Assembly: GCA_046344715.1 (NCBI GenBank)
Contig: JBKDKX010000010.1
Span: forward strand, 1 to 64,000
Direction: 5' to 3'
From: CAZAQK01 sp046344715
Lineage (GTDB): Bacteria; Pseudomonadota; Alphaproteobacteria; Rickettsiales; SXRF01
DNA length: 64,000 nucleotides
Shown here: positions 1-8,442 of the stretch, in pieces
How positions within the stretch are numbered: the first letter of the stretch is position 1
Layout of the letters: the number at the start of each line of letters is the position of its first letter
Translations under genes and position numbers: made by a program
Notes under the pieces: generated by a model
Seen by the model: only the letters and a program-made list of their open reading frames with translations
Databases searched by the model: none
Told to the model about the DNA's origin: nothing

Positions 1-707
1 AGCGATTCCCCTCCATCTACATATATCACCTGTCCAGTGAGTGAAGGTGTTTGTATCAGCATTGCGACTATTTTTGCAACGTCTTCCACACTGGCTATTT
101 TTCCCAGTGGCAATGTTTTTTCAAGTTGCTGACGATAATCATCTCCCCAGCCTGGGGCGGGCAGCAAATAGCCAGGGCACACCGCATTCACACGAATACC
201 TGGCGCAAGCTCACGCGCGGCCATACGTGTAAATTCAAGCAGACTTTTCTTGGAGAGTGAATAAAAGAAATAAGATATCACCTGACGTGTCACTCCGGAA
301 TCCACCATATTCACCACCGCGCCCTTCTTCACATGCTTTGCGAATGCCTGCGTAAGAAATACCGGTGCCTCGAAATTGATACGGAATTCTTTCTGGTAAA
401 GCGCTGTATCACTTTCCATAAAATGTCCACGATCAAATACAGAGGCATTATTGATAAGAGCTGCAAGGTTTGGAAATGATTCCTGAGCACGCTTAATCAG
501 GTTTTCATACACAGATGCATCTGCTAGGTCAGCCTGAAAAATCTGGCACTTTGCTCCCGTTTTTCTGATATCTTCTGCTGTCTGTGCTGCCTGCGGTTTT
601 GATGTATTGTAATGCAGGGCAATATCAAATCCGGCTTGCGCCATATACAGGGCAATACCACGCCCAACACGCAGCGCACCTCCAGTAATTAACACCGCAG
701 GCTTCAC
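1..707 (-). CDS. SDR oxidoreductase, pteridine-reductase (FolM/PTR1)-like, 3' end cut by window
   Basis: Short-chain dehydrogenase/reductase, probably an NADPH-dependent pterin reductase. The nucleotide-binding loop reads TGGALRVG, matching the TGxxxRxG motif that separates pteridine reductases from ordinary SDRs with TGxxxGxG. It is followed by LINNAS, a YSLSK segment carrying the catalytic Tyr and Lys, and GQVIYVDGG near the C-terminus. Only a few residues should lie beyond the left edge. The GTG start at 707 overlaps the ptsN stop (GTGA), so the two genes are probably translationally coupled. An ATG a few bases upstream is in another frame. The subfamily is inferred from the loop motif; substrate is unknown. 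Confidence 0.8.
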   Translation of the reverse strand, partial: MKPAVLITGGALRVGRGIALYMAQAGFDIALHYNTSKPQAAQTAEDIRKTGAKCQIFQADLADASVYENLIKRAQESFPNLAALINNASVFDRGHFMESDTALYQKEFRINFEAPVFLTQAFAKHVKKGAVVNMVDSGVTRQVISYFFYSLSKKSLLEFTRMAARELAPGIRVNAVCPGYLLPAPGWGDDYRQQLEKTLPLGKIASVEDVAKIVAMLIQTPSLTGQVIYVDGGES

Positions 708-1168
708 GCTGCATCCTCACGGCTGGCCGCATCAATCAGTGCATATAGCGCGCCTGCGTCACTGGTCTTACGCAGGTTTTCGCACAATGTTTTATTGCGT
801 AGCAACTTCGAGATTAGCGCCAATGATTTCAGGTGTTCCGTATTGGCACTGGCAGGCGTCAGCAGCAAAAACATCAGATCAACAGGCCTGCCATCTGGCG
901 AATCATATTCAATGGGATGTTCAAGTTTTACAAAAAATGCATAAGGCTTGTCTAGTTCTTCAAACCTGCCATGTGGAATACATACCCCACTGCCCATGCA
1001 GGTTGAGCCACGCACTTCTCTTTCCGCCAGCACCGCATAAATCTCGCGTTCACTCAGTCTGCACATATCAGATGCGCAGGCTGCAAGCTGCTTCAATGCC
1101 TGCTTGCGGTCACGCACCTGAAAACCGGAAAACACGGATTCTTTGGTCAGAATTGCATCGAGTTTCAT
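704..1168 (-). CDS. ptsN: PTS IIA-like nitrogen regulatory protein
   Basis: EIIA-Ntr of the nitrogen phosphotransferase system, a cytoplasmic regulator phosphorylated by NPr. It is 154 aa, the usual length. The phospho-accepting His is about residue 66 in GVCIPHGR, the family motif. It lies last but one in the rpoN-hpf-ptsN order conserved in proteobacteria, although a cpaF-like gene has entered that cluster here. The stop overlaps the start of the SDR gene. No ptsP or ptsO is visible in the window. Confidence 0.93.
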   Translation of the reverse strand: MKLDAILTKESVFSGFQVRDRKQALKQLAACASDMCRLSEREIYAVLAEREVRGSTCMGSGVCIPHGRFEELDKPYAFFVKLEHPIEYDSPDGRPVDLMFLLLTPASANTEHLKSLALISKLLRNKTLCENLRKTSDAGALYALIDAASREDAA

Positions 1169-1186
1169 GATGCTACTGGAATAAAG

Positions 1187-1771
1187 TCAGGCTGCTTTGC
1201 CTTCAGGATCAACCCACGAAATATTGCCGTCTGCACGTCGATACACCACGTTCAGGCGGCCATGCGCAGAGTTAAAAAACATCACCGCAGGTAAATCCTG
1301 CAAATCCATTTTCATCACCGCCTGACTTACCGTCATGGTTTGAATATCGGTAGGTTTTTCTGCAATGACAAGACCTGCTGATTTATCATCATCTTCCTCG
1401 CCTGTCTGCGGAGAGATGACATATTTAGTAGCACGTATACTGCCGGCCACCACATCATCTGTGACATGCTTATGATGATTGGTAATTTTGCGCTTATAAC
1501 GACGCAGCTGCTTGCTCATTTTCTCCAGTGAAAGGTCAAAGGCAGCGTACACATCGTCTGATTCACCACGGCTGCGAATGACCATGCCCGCATGTGTGCC
1601 AAGATTACCGGTAATATCCACGCGGAACATGTGCGCCTCACGCGATACCACCGCATTCATATTACTGATACGGTCTATATATTTTGTAACATGCTCTGCC
1701 ACCTGAGTTTCAATATGACCGCGAAGAGATTCGCCGACTTCAACACCCTTACCAGAAACATTAATCTGCAT
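1187..1771 (-). CDS. hpf: Ribosome hibernation promoting factor, long form
   Basis: Long-form HPF, which binds the 30S subunit and dimerises ribosomes in stationary phase. Residues 1-100 form the S30AE/RaiA-like domain, beginning MQINVSGKGVEVGESLRGHI. After a charged linker, residues 140-190 form the C-terminal dimerisation domain with MDLQDLPAVMFFN. At 194 aa it fits the long class. An AAGGC Shine-Dalgarno precedes the ATG. The hpf-ptsN pair is the standard arrangement downstream of rpoN. Confidence 0.93.
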   Translation of the reverse strand: MQINVSGKGVEVGESLRGHIETQVAEHVTKYIDRISNMNAVVSREAHMFRVDITGNLGTHAGMVIRSRGESDDVYAAFDLSLEKMSKQLRRYKRKITNHHKHVTDDVVAGSIRATKYVISPQTGEEDDDKSAGLVIAEKPTDIQTMTVSQAVMKMDLQDLPAVMFFNSAHGRLNVVYRRADGNISWVDPEGKAA

Positions 1772-1897
1772 ATTATGCCTTCTTAAAAATGATGATTATA
1801 TATGAACGTTTTACGTGTGCTGGACTTACGAGGATAATAGCTAATAAACATGGCGTCAACCATACCTCACGATTATAGCAAATATCCGCCAGTTTTT

Positions 1898-3028
1898 CTA
1901 GAGTTTTGGTATTTTAATACCCAAAGCCTTGGCCAGCTTATCTAATTCACCGTAATACGACACGCGTTTCAGGCAGCGCGGCAGGATACCTGTCCACTGG
2001 AAATGGCCTTTGAGCTTCCCATCATCACCATCACCTTCTGATACATACTGGAATAGATCGTTCATGGTGATGACATCGCCTTCCATGCCAATCACCTCAG
2101 AAACATAGGTAATTCGGCGCATCCCATCACGCATACGGCTAATTTGTATCATAAGGTGAACGGCAGACACAATCTGTGCGCGCAAGGAACGCGGTGGTAT
2201 ATTGAGATTCGCCATGCTTATCATATTTTCAAGACGCGCCATGCCGTCACGTGGGTGGTTGGCGTGAATGGTGGTAAGCGATCCTTCATGGCCGGTATTC
2301 ATTGCCTGCATCATGTCAAATGCCTCAGAACCACGCACCTCACCCACGATAATGCGATCTGGGCGCATACGCAGGGCATTTTTTACCAGATCCCGGATAT
2401 TTACTTCCTGTGCAGGATCAGACCCAATAGTAAGTGGCTTTGTTTCAAGTCGAACCACATGCGGCTGCTGGAGCTGTAACTCAGCCGCATCCTCGATGGT
2501 TACAATACGCTCGTCATCTGAAATATGACGGGTCAGCGCATTCATAAGTGTCGTTTTACCGGAACCCGTACCACCACAGATAATAATATTCATGCGACAA
2601 TGGCTTACGATCTTAAGGAATTCCGCAATCGCCGGTGAAAGGTTGCCTTGTGCAGCCATGTCATCCAGCGTGATTTTACGACGTGAAAATTTACGGATGG
2701 AAATAGAGGTGCCATCCACAGCCAGTGGCGGCGCAATCACGTTGACACGGCTGCCATCGACAAGCCTTGCATCAATCAGCGGGCGGGCGGGGTCAAGCTC
2801 ACGGCCAACCGCAGCCACAATGCTTCTTGCCATTTCATACAAAGCCGCTTCATCTGCAAATGTTATATCTGTTTTTACCAGCTTACCTTTACGCTCAACA
2901 AATATTTCCTTGTGGTTATTAATAAGGATATCGTTGATAGTTTCATCATTCAGAAGCGGCAGAATGGGACCAAGATTCTTGATGGTGCTCCAGTTTGTAG
3001 TAGGCATTGGTTTTTCAGTTGAAGACAT
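1898..3028 (-). CDS. CpaF/TadA-type secretion ATPase
   Basis: Hexameric ATPase of the type II/IV secretion superfamily, CpaF/TadA branch, which drives Tad/Flp pilus assembly in known systems. The Walker A motif GGTGSGKT is at about residues 152-159. An IEDAAEL Asp-box and a Walker B-like RIIVGEVRG at about 225-235 follow. It is 376 aa. No other tad/cpa genes lie nearby, and it interrupts the conserved rpoN-hpf pair, so its partners are elsewhere or it serves another machine. The family is secure; the role is inferred. Confidence 0.88.
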   Translation of the reverse strand: MSSTEKPMPTTNWSTIKNLGPILPLLNDETINDILINNHKEIFVERKGKLVKTDITFADEAALYEMARSIVAAVGRELDPARPLIDARLVDGSRVNVIAPPLAVDGTSISIRKFSRRKITLDDMAAQGNLSPAIAEFLKIVSHCRMNIIICGGTGSGKTTLMNALTRHISDDERIVTIEDAAELQLQQPHVVRLETKPLTIGSDPAQEVNIRDLVKNALRMRPDRIIVGEVRGSEAFDMMQAMNTGHEGSLTTIHANHPRDGMARLENMISMANLNIPPRSLRAQIVSAVHLMIQISRMRDGMRRITYVSEVIGMEGDVITMNDLFQYVSEGDGDDGKLKGHFQWTGILPRCLKRVSYYGELDKLAKALGIKIPKL

Positions 3029-3076
3029 TGAACAGACCCAATCGACGTTAAATTCCGCCCGCAGGTTATACCACCT

Positions 3077-4564
3077 CTAAAGCGACTGCAATTTTAATCT
3101 TTTGCGTTTGGCAGAAGAAGGAATCCCCAAAGCCTCTCGATATTTTGCTACGGTGCGGCGCGCAACTGCGATATTGCGTTCCTTGAGGATATCCGCGATT
3201 TCATCATCGGATAACACATGGCTATTTTCTTCATTCTTTATGAGTTCTTCAATGTAATGCTTTACCGACTGGCTGGAAACATCATCGCCTCCCCCCTCAG
3301 ACCGGCTAAGCGCTGAGGTGAAGAAATATTTCAACTCAAAGGTTCCACGTGGGCAGATAAGAAATTTTCCGTTGGTTACACGGCTGATGGTACTTTCGTG
3401 ATAGCCGGTTTCATTGGCTATGTGCTTGAGCGTCATTGGCTTCAGATAGCGCACGCCAAGCCGGAAGAACGCATCCTGCTGCTTTATCAACTCGCCGGAT
3501 ACTTTAAGCATGGTCTGTGCTCGTTGCTCCAACGCACGCACCAGCCAATTGGCCGAGCCAAACTGTTCGGTGAGATATTGCTTGTCTTTTATATTTCGGG
3601 ATTCCTGCGTAATTTTTTTATAATAGCGCTTATTGACCATCACTTTCGGGAAATTTTCCATATTGAGTTCAACATGCCAGTTGCCATCCGGCAGGCGGCG
3701 CACAAAAATATCCGGTGCTGCCACCTGCACTACTTCATGGGAAAATCCACTGCCTGGTTTGGGGTTTAACTCACGAATTTCTGCAATCATCTGGCGGATA
3801 TCTTCCTTATCCACCTTGCAAATTTTCTGTAACTCATCAAAACGCGCGGAGGCAATAAGCGATAAATTATCCAAAAGTGTCTGCATGGCAGGATCGAGGC
3901 GATTTTTTTCCTTTAGCTGCAACGACAGACATTCCTGAAGGCTGCGCGCGCATACTCCGGCTGGATCAAACCGCTGCAATAGTGCCAACACCTCTTCTAT
4001 CTCTTCATGGGTTACACCAAAGGATTCTGCAAGTTTTGAGAGGTCATCTTTAATATAACCCGCCTCATCGGTCATATCGATAAGGTGCGCCCCAATCAGA
4101 CGCTGCACCGGATTCGTAATATCCAGATGCAGCTGTTCCAGCAAATGTTCCCGCAGGGTTTTTTCCTGCGAGGTGGTGTTCTCAAAACCATTACCATCTT
4201 CATCGCCACTGAAATCACCACCACTCATGGGTGCAAGCTGGGTGGTGCTAAGGTAATCTTTCTCAATGTCACCGCTATCGTCACCCCACTCATCTGACTG
4301 CATTTCGCCCTGATAATCTTCATCACCGGTAAAATCTGCTTCGCGCGGCTCGCCATCGTCAGCTTTTGCGCGATCCTCGGGTGTTTCCTGTTCCTGAGTA
4401 TCACCCTCTTCCTGTGCCAGAAAAGGATTTTTTTCCAGTTCCGCCTCTACAAACGCCTTTAATTCCAGCGCATTACACTGCAACAGCTTGATAGACTGTT
4501 GTAATTGCTGGGTCATCACCAGTGACTGACCGGCGCGTAACTCTAATCTGGGTCCTTGTTTCAT
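3077..4564 (-). CDS. rpoN: RNA polymerase sigma-54 factor
   Basis: Sigma-54, which directs RNA polymerase to -24/-12 promoters with enhancer-binding activators. The N-terminus MKQGPRLELRAGQ followed by a Gln/Leu-rich region I is typical. An acidic region II (about residues 40-120) is followed by the core-binding domain. The C-terminal RpoN box ARRTVAKYREALGIP is intact. I chose the ATG at 4564 because homologous sequence begins there; an in-frame TTG at 4600 would add 12 unrelated residues. lptB lies upstream in the usual order but is separated by a plus-strand insertion. Confidence 0.96.
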   Translation of the reverse strand: MKQGPRLELRAGQSLVMTQQLQQSIKLLQCNALELKAFVEAELEKNPFLAQEEGDTQEQETPEDRAKADDGEPREADFTGDEDYQGEMQSDEWGDDSGDIEKDYLSTTQLAPMSGGDFSGDEDGNGFENTTSQEKTLREHLLEQLHLDITNPVQRLIGAHLIDMTDEAGYIKDDLSKLAESFGVTHEEIEEVLALLQRFDPAGVCARSLQECLSLQLKEKNRLDPAMQTLLDNLSLIASARFDELQKICKVDKEDIRQMIAEIRELNPKPGSGFSHEVVQVAAPDIFVRRLPDGNWHVELNMENFPKVMVNKRYYKKITQESRNIKDKQYLTEQFGSANWLVRALEQRAQTMLKVSGELIKQQDAFFRLGVRYLKPMTLKHIANETGYHESTISRVTNGKFLICPRGTFELKYFFTSALSRSEGGGDDVSSQSVKHYIEELIKNEENSHVLSDDEIADILKERNIAVARRTVAKYREALGIPSSAKRKRLKLQSL

Positions 4565-4615
4565 ATGGCGTATTTTTACACCTTCATCGCCTGTACGCAA
4601 TTCTTATTAAGAAAC

Positions 4616-4655
4616 TTGTCATGGTTAGTTCACACAACTGTCATCAAACTGTAAC
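4616..4655 (+). promoter_or_regulatory. Four-unit Pho box
   Basis: Four 7-bp units lie on an exact 11-bp period: TTGTCAT (4616), AGTTCAC (4627), CTGTCAT (4638) and CTGTAAC (4649). Units 3 and 4 match the PhoB-binding consensus CTGTCAT-N4-CTGTCAT. An AATAAT element 13 bases downstream could be the -10. The plus orientation points to the putative small RNA and the secreted protein at 4972, not to rpoN. Units 1 and 2 recur at the other two sites (15992, 33871). Confidence 0.75.
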
Positions 4656-4668
4656 AATGTTATATCAG

Positions 4669-4830
4669 AATAATGGTGTGAGGCATTAGAACCTCATGCT
4701 CTTAAGAGCCAACAAAGTGGTGAAACGCCTGACACCGAATTCAGGCCAATAACAATAAGGGCACTAACACTGCCCATTCCTACTTGGACTTGGCGGCACA
4801 CGATTACTCCCCGTTGTGCCGCCATTTTTT
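4669..4830 (+). ncRNA. Putative Pho-controlled small RNA
   Basis: This 371-bp intergenic stretch contains no convincing gene but is rich in RNA structure on the plus strand. It holds a TGAGG/CCTCA hairpin, GCTCTTAAGAGC, a GCCTG/CAGGC hairpin, GGGCA/TGCCC (4759-4775) and a strong terminator (4791-4830). A Pho box and possible -10 lie just upstream. Together these suggest a transcript of about 150-160 nt. I did not recognise an Rfam family; 6S RNA was considered but not supported. The 5' end is a guess from the -10 position. Confidence 0.4.
4791..4830 (+). terminator. Rho-independent terminator of the putative sRNA
   Basis: A perfect 10-bp inverted repeat, TGGCGGCACA (4791-4800) and TGTGCCGCCA (4815-4824), is followed by six T residues. 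There is no plus-strand coding sequence upstream for it to serve, which supports a non-coding transcript. Confidence 0.85.
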
Positions 4831-4971
4831 ATAGCAACGCTATATATTCCTGAATAATTATTGGAAACAAGGCTGGCTGTCATAAAAATGCAATATATTT
4901 GTGAGATGATGGTTTGGTGAATTGCAAGGCACAACCAATCTCTTGCCAATGATAATATAAAAGGAAATCTT

Positions 4972-5439
4972 ATGAAACATTCAATTTTATCATTGCCTAT
5001 AGCAGCAATATTATTTGCATTAATGGGATCATCGGGTGCAGATGCAAGAACCGGAAGTCGGAGTTCATATGAGACACGAGATACTTATGTATACTGCGCA
5101 ATAGACCCTTCCAATACATTTATAACAGTTATCATTAGTGGTGTAGAAGGTGGCGGTAAAAATCCGTCCTTTCCTTTCAATTTTGTCCCAGTTACACGTT
5201 TCTCGCTACCATCCAATATACCAATTAATTCAGCTGGCGGCGTCAGTGTATTCGGATTGCTCGTAGACCCTTTCACCTATTGTTTTCATTTTGCTGGCAA
5301 CGCAGCATGTGGTCGGTCTTCCTATTATACATGGGGTATGAATAACCATCCGAATGGATTGCAGCCAAACGAAATATTTGCAAATTTTACAATTTCATCA
5401 GGCCCAAGCTTTGCATTACGTTGCGATCAATTACCGTAA
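4972..5439 (+). CDS. Secreted orphan protein
   Basis: Not recognised. It is 155 aa with a clear signal peptide (MKHSILSLPIAAILFALMGS, probable cleavage near ADA-R at about residues 24-26). The mature part has four Cys (YVYCA, TYCFHFAGNAACG, LRCDQ) that could form two disulfides, and a Gly/Asn/Pro-rich composition without repeats. AAAGGAAA gives a good ribosome-binding site. It is wedged between convergent lptB and divergent rpoN, a junction normally without a gene. A Pho box lies 317 bp upstream, but a terminator intervenes, so control by it is uncertain. Confidence 0.7.
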   Translation: MKHSILSLPIAAILFALMGSSGADARTGSRSSYETRDTYVYCAIDPSNTFITVIISGVEGGGKNPSFPFNFVPVTRFSLPSNIPINSAGGVSVFGLLVDPFTYCFHFAGNAACGRSSYYTWGMNNHPNGLQPNEIFANFTISSGPSFALRCDQLP

Positions 5440-5517
5440 GAAAATCAAACTTTAGAAACTGTAAATTATTTAAAATGCTCCCCCTTATATATCGCAGTGT
5501 GCATTTTTATTTTGAAA

Positions 5518-6297
5518 CTAAAGACTAAACCTATCACCCAAATACACACGGCGGACATCCACATTATTGACGATTTCTGTGGGTGTGCCTTCGGTGAGCA
5601 CTTCGCCATCATGCATGATATAGGCACGGTCGATGATATCCAGTGTTTCGCGCACGTTGTGGTCAGTGATTAATACACCAATGCCACGGTCTTTTAAGTG
5701 TTTTACCAACTTGCGTACTTCATCCACCGCTATGGGGTCAATGCCCGCCAGCGGCTCATCCAGCAAAATAAAATATGGGCGAGATGCCAACGCGCGTGCA
5801 ATTTCCACACGCCTGCGCTCACCGCCTGAAAGCGTAATACCTGCTGCCATGCGAAGATGCGTAATCGAAAATTCTGCCAGCAATTCTTCCAGCATGGCAT
5901 TGCGTACAGATGGGTCAGTCTCCGCCACCTCAAGCACCGACATGATATTCTGCTCCACCGTGAGCCCACGAAAAATAGAGGCTTCCTGTGGCAAATACCC
6001 AATGCCCAAACGCGCGCGGCGATACATAGGAAGGCGCGTAATATCAACCCCATCAAGGTGAATTTCACCAATATCCGGCTGGATAAGGCCGGTTATCATA
6101 TAAAAACAGGTAGTTTTACCGGCGCCATTTGGCCCAAGCAATCCAACCGCTTCTCCACGACGCACCTTCAGCGACACATCGCGCACCACCGGCCTGCCAC
6201 CATAACGCTTGCCGATATGCGTTACTTCCAGTCCGCCTGATGTTTGCACCAGCTTCGGTTTGGCGTCATTTCCCTGTTTATGTTCGCTATCTCTCAT
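5518..6297 (-). CDS. lptB: LPS export ABC transporter ATPase
   Basis: Cytoplasmic ATPase of the LptB2FG complex that pulls LPS from the inner membrane and sends it to the outer membrane. Walker A GPNGAGKT is at about residues 55-62, the LSGGERRR signature near 157, and the Walker B ILLDEPLAGID near 177. The N-terminus is about 20 residues longer than usual (charged, MRDSEHKQGN), so a later start is possible. It sits 5 bp after lptA in the kdsD-lptC-lptA-lptB operon. Confidence 0.95.
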   Translation of the reverse strand: MRDSEHKQGNDAKPKLVQTSGGLEVTHIGKRYGGRPVVRDVSLKVRRGEAVGLLGPNGAGKTTCFYMITGLIQPDIGEIHLDGVDITRLPMYRRARLGIGYLPQEASIFRGLTVEQNIMSVLEVAETDPSVRNAMLEELLAEFSITHLRMAAGITLSGGERRRVEIARALASRPYFILLDEPLAGIDPIAVDEVRKLVKHLKDRGIGVLITDHNVRETLDIIDRAYIMHDGEVLTEGTPTEIVNNVDVRRVYLGDRFSL

Positions 6298-6302
6298 GCC
6301 GC

Positions 6303-6866
6303 TTATTTTTTGTCTTTATCTTCAGGAACAAAGAGTGCGCGCACCCTTTCCTTTGGCTTTCCATCTTTTGTAATTGCTGCGCCAGCCGCACTTACCATGC
6401 TTTTTCCACTTGCCATATCATACACTAATGTATCGCCTTTGAGTGTATTTTTTCCTTTGGTGAGCACCACTTTGCCATTCAGTGTTATCTTGTTATTTTC
6501 AACATCATATACACCCGTCAGGCCACTGGCCGTTTCGTCAGGTGTGCTCATGAACACGTTGCCTTCCACCTCGATTTTCCTGATGGCATCCTGCTGCGAG
6601 TTTTTCTTTTCGCCTTCCGGATTAGTGTAATACACCGTCATTTTTTCTGATTTAAGGCGCATAGTATCCTGAATGGCCACCACATGCCCGGTGAAGATGG
6701 CAATATTTTTTTCCTGCTGCACTTCCAGGGTATCAGCGTTAATTTCAATGGGTGCTTTGCTGTTACTATTGCCAAATTTTGGCACGGCTTTTCCTGCCGC
6801 CATCGCAACCGATGCGCTGAGTAATACAAAACAAACTGTGCAGAACCTAACCAGCATATTATTCAT
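6303..6866 (-). CDS. lptA: LPS transport periplasmic protein
   Basis: Periplasmic bridge protein of the OstA/LptA family carrying LPS across the periplasm. It has a signal peptide (cleavage near AMAAGKA) and the OstA fold region starting IEINADTLEVQQEKNIAIFT, followed by the characteristic GVYDVENNKITLNGKVVLTKG. It is 187 aa. The ATG overlaps the lptC stop (ATGA), showing tight coupling. Confidence 0.92.
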   Translation of the reverse strand: MNNMLVRFCTVCFVLLSASVAMAAGKAVPKFGNSNSKAPIEINADTLEVQQEKNIAIFTGHVVAIQDTMRLKSEKMTVYYTNPEGEKKNSQQDAIRKIEVEGNVFMSTPDETASGLTGVYDVENNKITLNGKVVLTKGKNTLKGDTLVYDMASGKSMVSAAGAAITKDGKPKERVRALFVPEDKDKK

Positions 6867-7456
6867 GGATACAACGTCATCCTTACTGAACCATTAAACT
6901 TTATCACCTGCCCGCGGTTTTCGATAGAAAAACTATCCGCCTTAAGCATACCCGCAGGGCCCTGCCCTTCAACCGGTGCATCGCCGGACGCGCTGCCTTT
7001 ATCCATATCTATATTGGCATGACTGGTACGAAACTCATACCCTCCATCGTAAAACATGTTTACATCCTGCTCCAGCTTAATTTTCTTGGTTTCCATATTA
7101 AGCTCGCCCTTGCCGGAATTCAGCGCCAGCCATGTGCCATCCTTCTGGTTCATATCTGCACTGATGGCATGTAACTCAATCGTATTTTTATCCAGCTGTA
7201 TGGCTTTGTCGGCTATCACCGTAAATGGCTGGTCATTCTGATCCACCCCCTGATAGCGCGGCTTTTCCATCACATTTTGCAGGTTTTCATTTTTACTCAC
7301 ACTGGAAAATACCAGCCTTGCACCATCTTTTCCGGTATTGGATGAGGCAACCCAGAAAATTACACCCACAATGATGGCAATCAATCCCCAGAGTGACCAC
7401 CTGCTTAAAATCACAAAGCGTGTATGAGCGGCAGCACGAAAACTCTGCATACTCAC
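6863..7456 (-). CDS. lptC: LPS export system protein LptC
   Basis: Bitopic inner-membrane LptC, which hands LPS from LptBFG to LptA. One N-terminal membrane segment (SLWGLIAIIVGVIFWVAS, about residues 21-38) is followed by a periplasmic beta-rich domain that includes MEKPRYQGVDQNDQPFTV, typical of the family. It is 197 aa. GTG at 7456 abuts the kdsD stop; the alternative ATG at 7450 would lose two residues. Confidence 0.9.
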   Translation of the reverse strand: MSMQSFRAAAHTRFVILSRWSLWGLIAIIVGVIFWVASSNTGKDGARLVFSSVSKNENLQNVMEKPRYQGVDQNDQPFTVIADKAIQLDKNTIELHAISADMNQKDGTWLALNSGKGELNMETKKIKLEQDVNMFYDGGYEFRTSHANIDMDKGSASGDAPVEGQGPAGMLKADSFSIENRGQVIKFNGSVRMTLYP

Positions 7457-8437
7457 TCAGACAATACCCGCCCGCAGGCAATCATGTATATGGAGTATGC
7501 CCACCGGCTTGCCATTATCCACCACAAACAGGCTGGTGATGGATTTGTCATTCATAATGGCCAGCGCTTCCACGGCCAAAGCCGACGGACGGATAGATTT
7601 TGGATTTGCCGTCATCACTTCTGAGGCCTTGCATTCCAGTAAGTTTGGTTGCATGTGACGGCGCAGATCACCATCGGTAACGATCCCTGCGAGATGTCCA
7701 TTTTTATCCAGCACCCCTGCACAACCAAAGCGTTTAGCGGTGATGATAAGCAGCACATCTTTCATAACAGCATCGGCAGCAACCAGCGGCAACTCAGCAC
7801 CCGAATGCATTAAATCCTCCACGCGGATAAATGCCTTGCCGAGTTTTCCACCCGGATGAAATACGGAAAAATCATCACGAGAAAATCCACGCCGCTGCAC
7901 CAACGCCACTGCCAAGGCATCGCCGAGCGCCATCATCATGGTGGTAGACGTGGTGGGTGCGCCCGTTGGGCAGGCTTCCGGCGTTTCCGGCAACACGATT
8001 GGAATATCCGCATGTTTTACCAGCATGGATTCCGCACGGCGGGCAACGCCAATCAGCGGAATAGCAAACCGCCTGCAATACGCAATAACATCCGAAAGTT
8101 CTGCTGTTTCACCGGAGTTAGAAAGCGCAAGCACGGCATCGTCCTTCGTAATCATCCCCAAATCACCATGGCTTGCTTCACCCGGATGCACAAAATGGGC
8201 AGGCGTGCCGGTGGAGGCCATGGTAGCGGCAATTTTCCGCGCCACATGGCCACTTTTACCCATACCTGTTACAATCAACCGGCCTTTTACTGCCGCAATA
8301 CAATCCACTGCACGTGCAAATTTTTCATCAAGGTATGCAGATAAATCCGTAAGGCCTTTGATTTCCTGAGCCAGTACCGCCCTACCCGATGCGATAGCAT
8401 CGGCGGGCTTATGCTGTGATTTGTGCGCTGTGGACAT
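7457..8437 (-). CDS. kdsD: Arabinose-5-phosphate isomerase (KpsF/KdsD)
   Basis: Converts ribulose 5-phosphate to arabinose 5-phosphate, the first step to Kdo. A SIS domain (about 40-180) contains GMGKSGHVARKIAATMASTG. Two CBS domains follow (about 205-326) with VEDLMHSG and VMTANPKSIRPSALAVEAL. The 326 aa length is standard. It is in the lpt operon; kdsA for the later Kdo step lies at 37643. Confidence 0.94.
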   Translation of the reverse strand: MSTAHKSQHKPADAIASGRAVLAQEIKGLTDLSAYLDEKFARAVDCIAAVKGRLIVTGMGKSGHVARKIAATMASTGTPAHFVHPGEASHGDLGMITKDDAVLALSNSGETAELSDVIAYCRRFAIPLIGVARRAESMLVKHADIPIVLPETPEACPTGAPTTSTTMMMALGDALAVALVQRRGFSRDDFSVFHPGGKLGKAFIRVEDLMHSGAELPLVAADAVMKDVLLIITAKRFGCAGVLDKNGHLAGIVTDGDLRRHMQPNLLECKASEVMTANPKSIRPSALAVEALAIMNDKSITSLFVVDNGKPVGILHIHDCLRAGIV

Positions 8438-8442
8438 AGGAT

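Noticed and set aside
4669..4830. 6S RNA as identity of the structured transcript
   Set aside because: The series of separate short hairpins does not show the long closing stem and central bubble of 6S RNA.
4764..4949. 61-residue minus-strand open frame
   Set aside because: It overlaps the terminator and structured RNA region on the other strand, has no family features, and lies across a hairpin; better explained as chance.
5440..5517. Terminator between the 4972 gene and lptB
   Set aside because: AAAATGC/GCATTTT arms are AT-rich with a 22-base loop; too weak to call.
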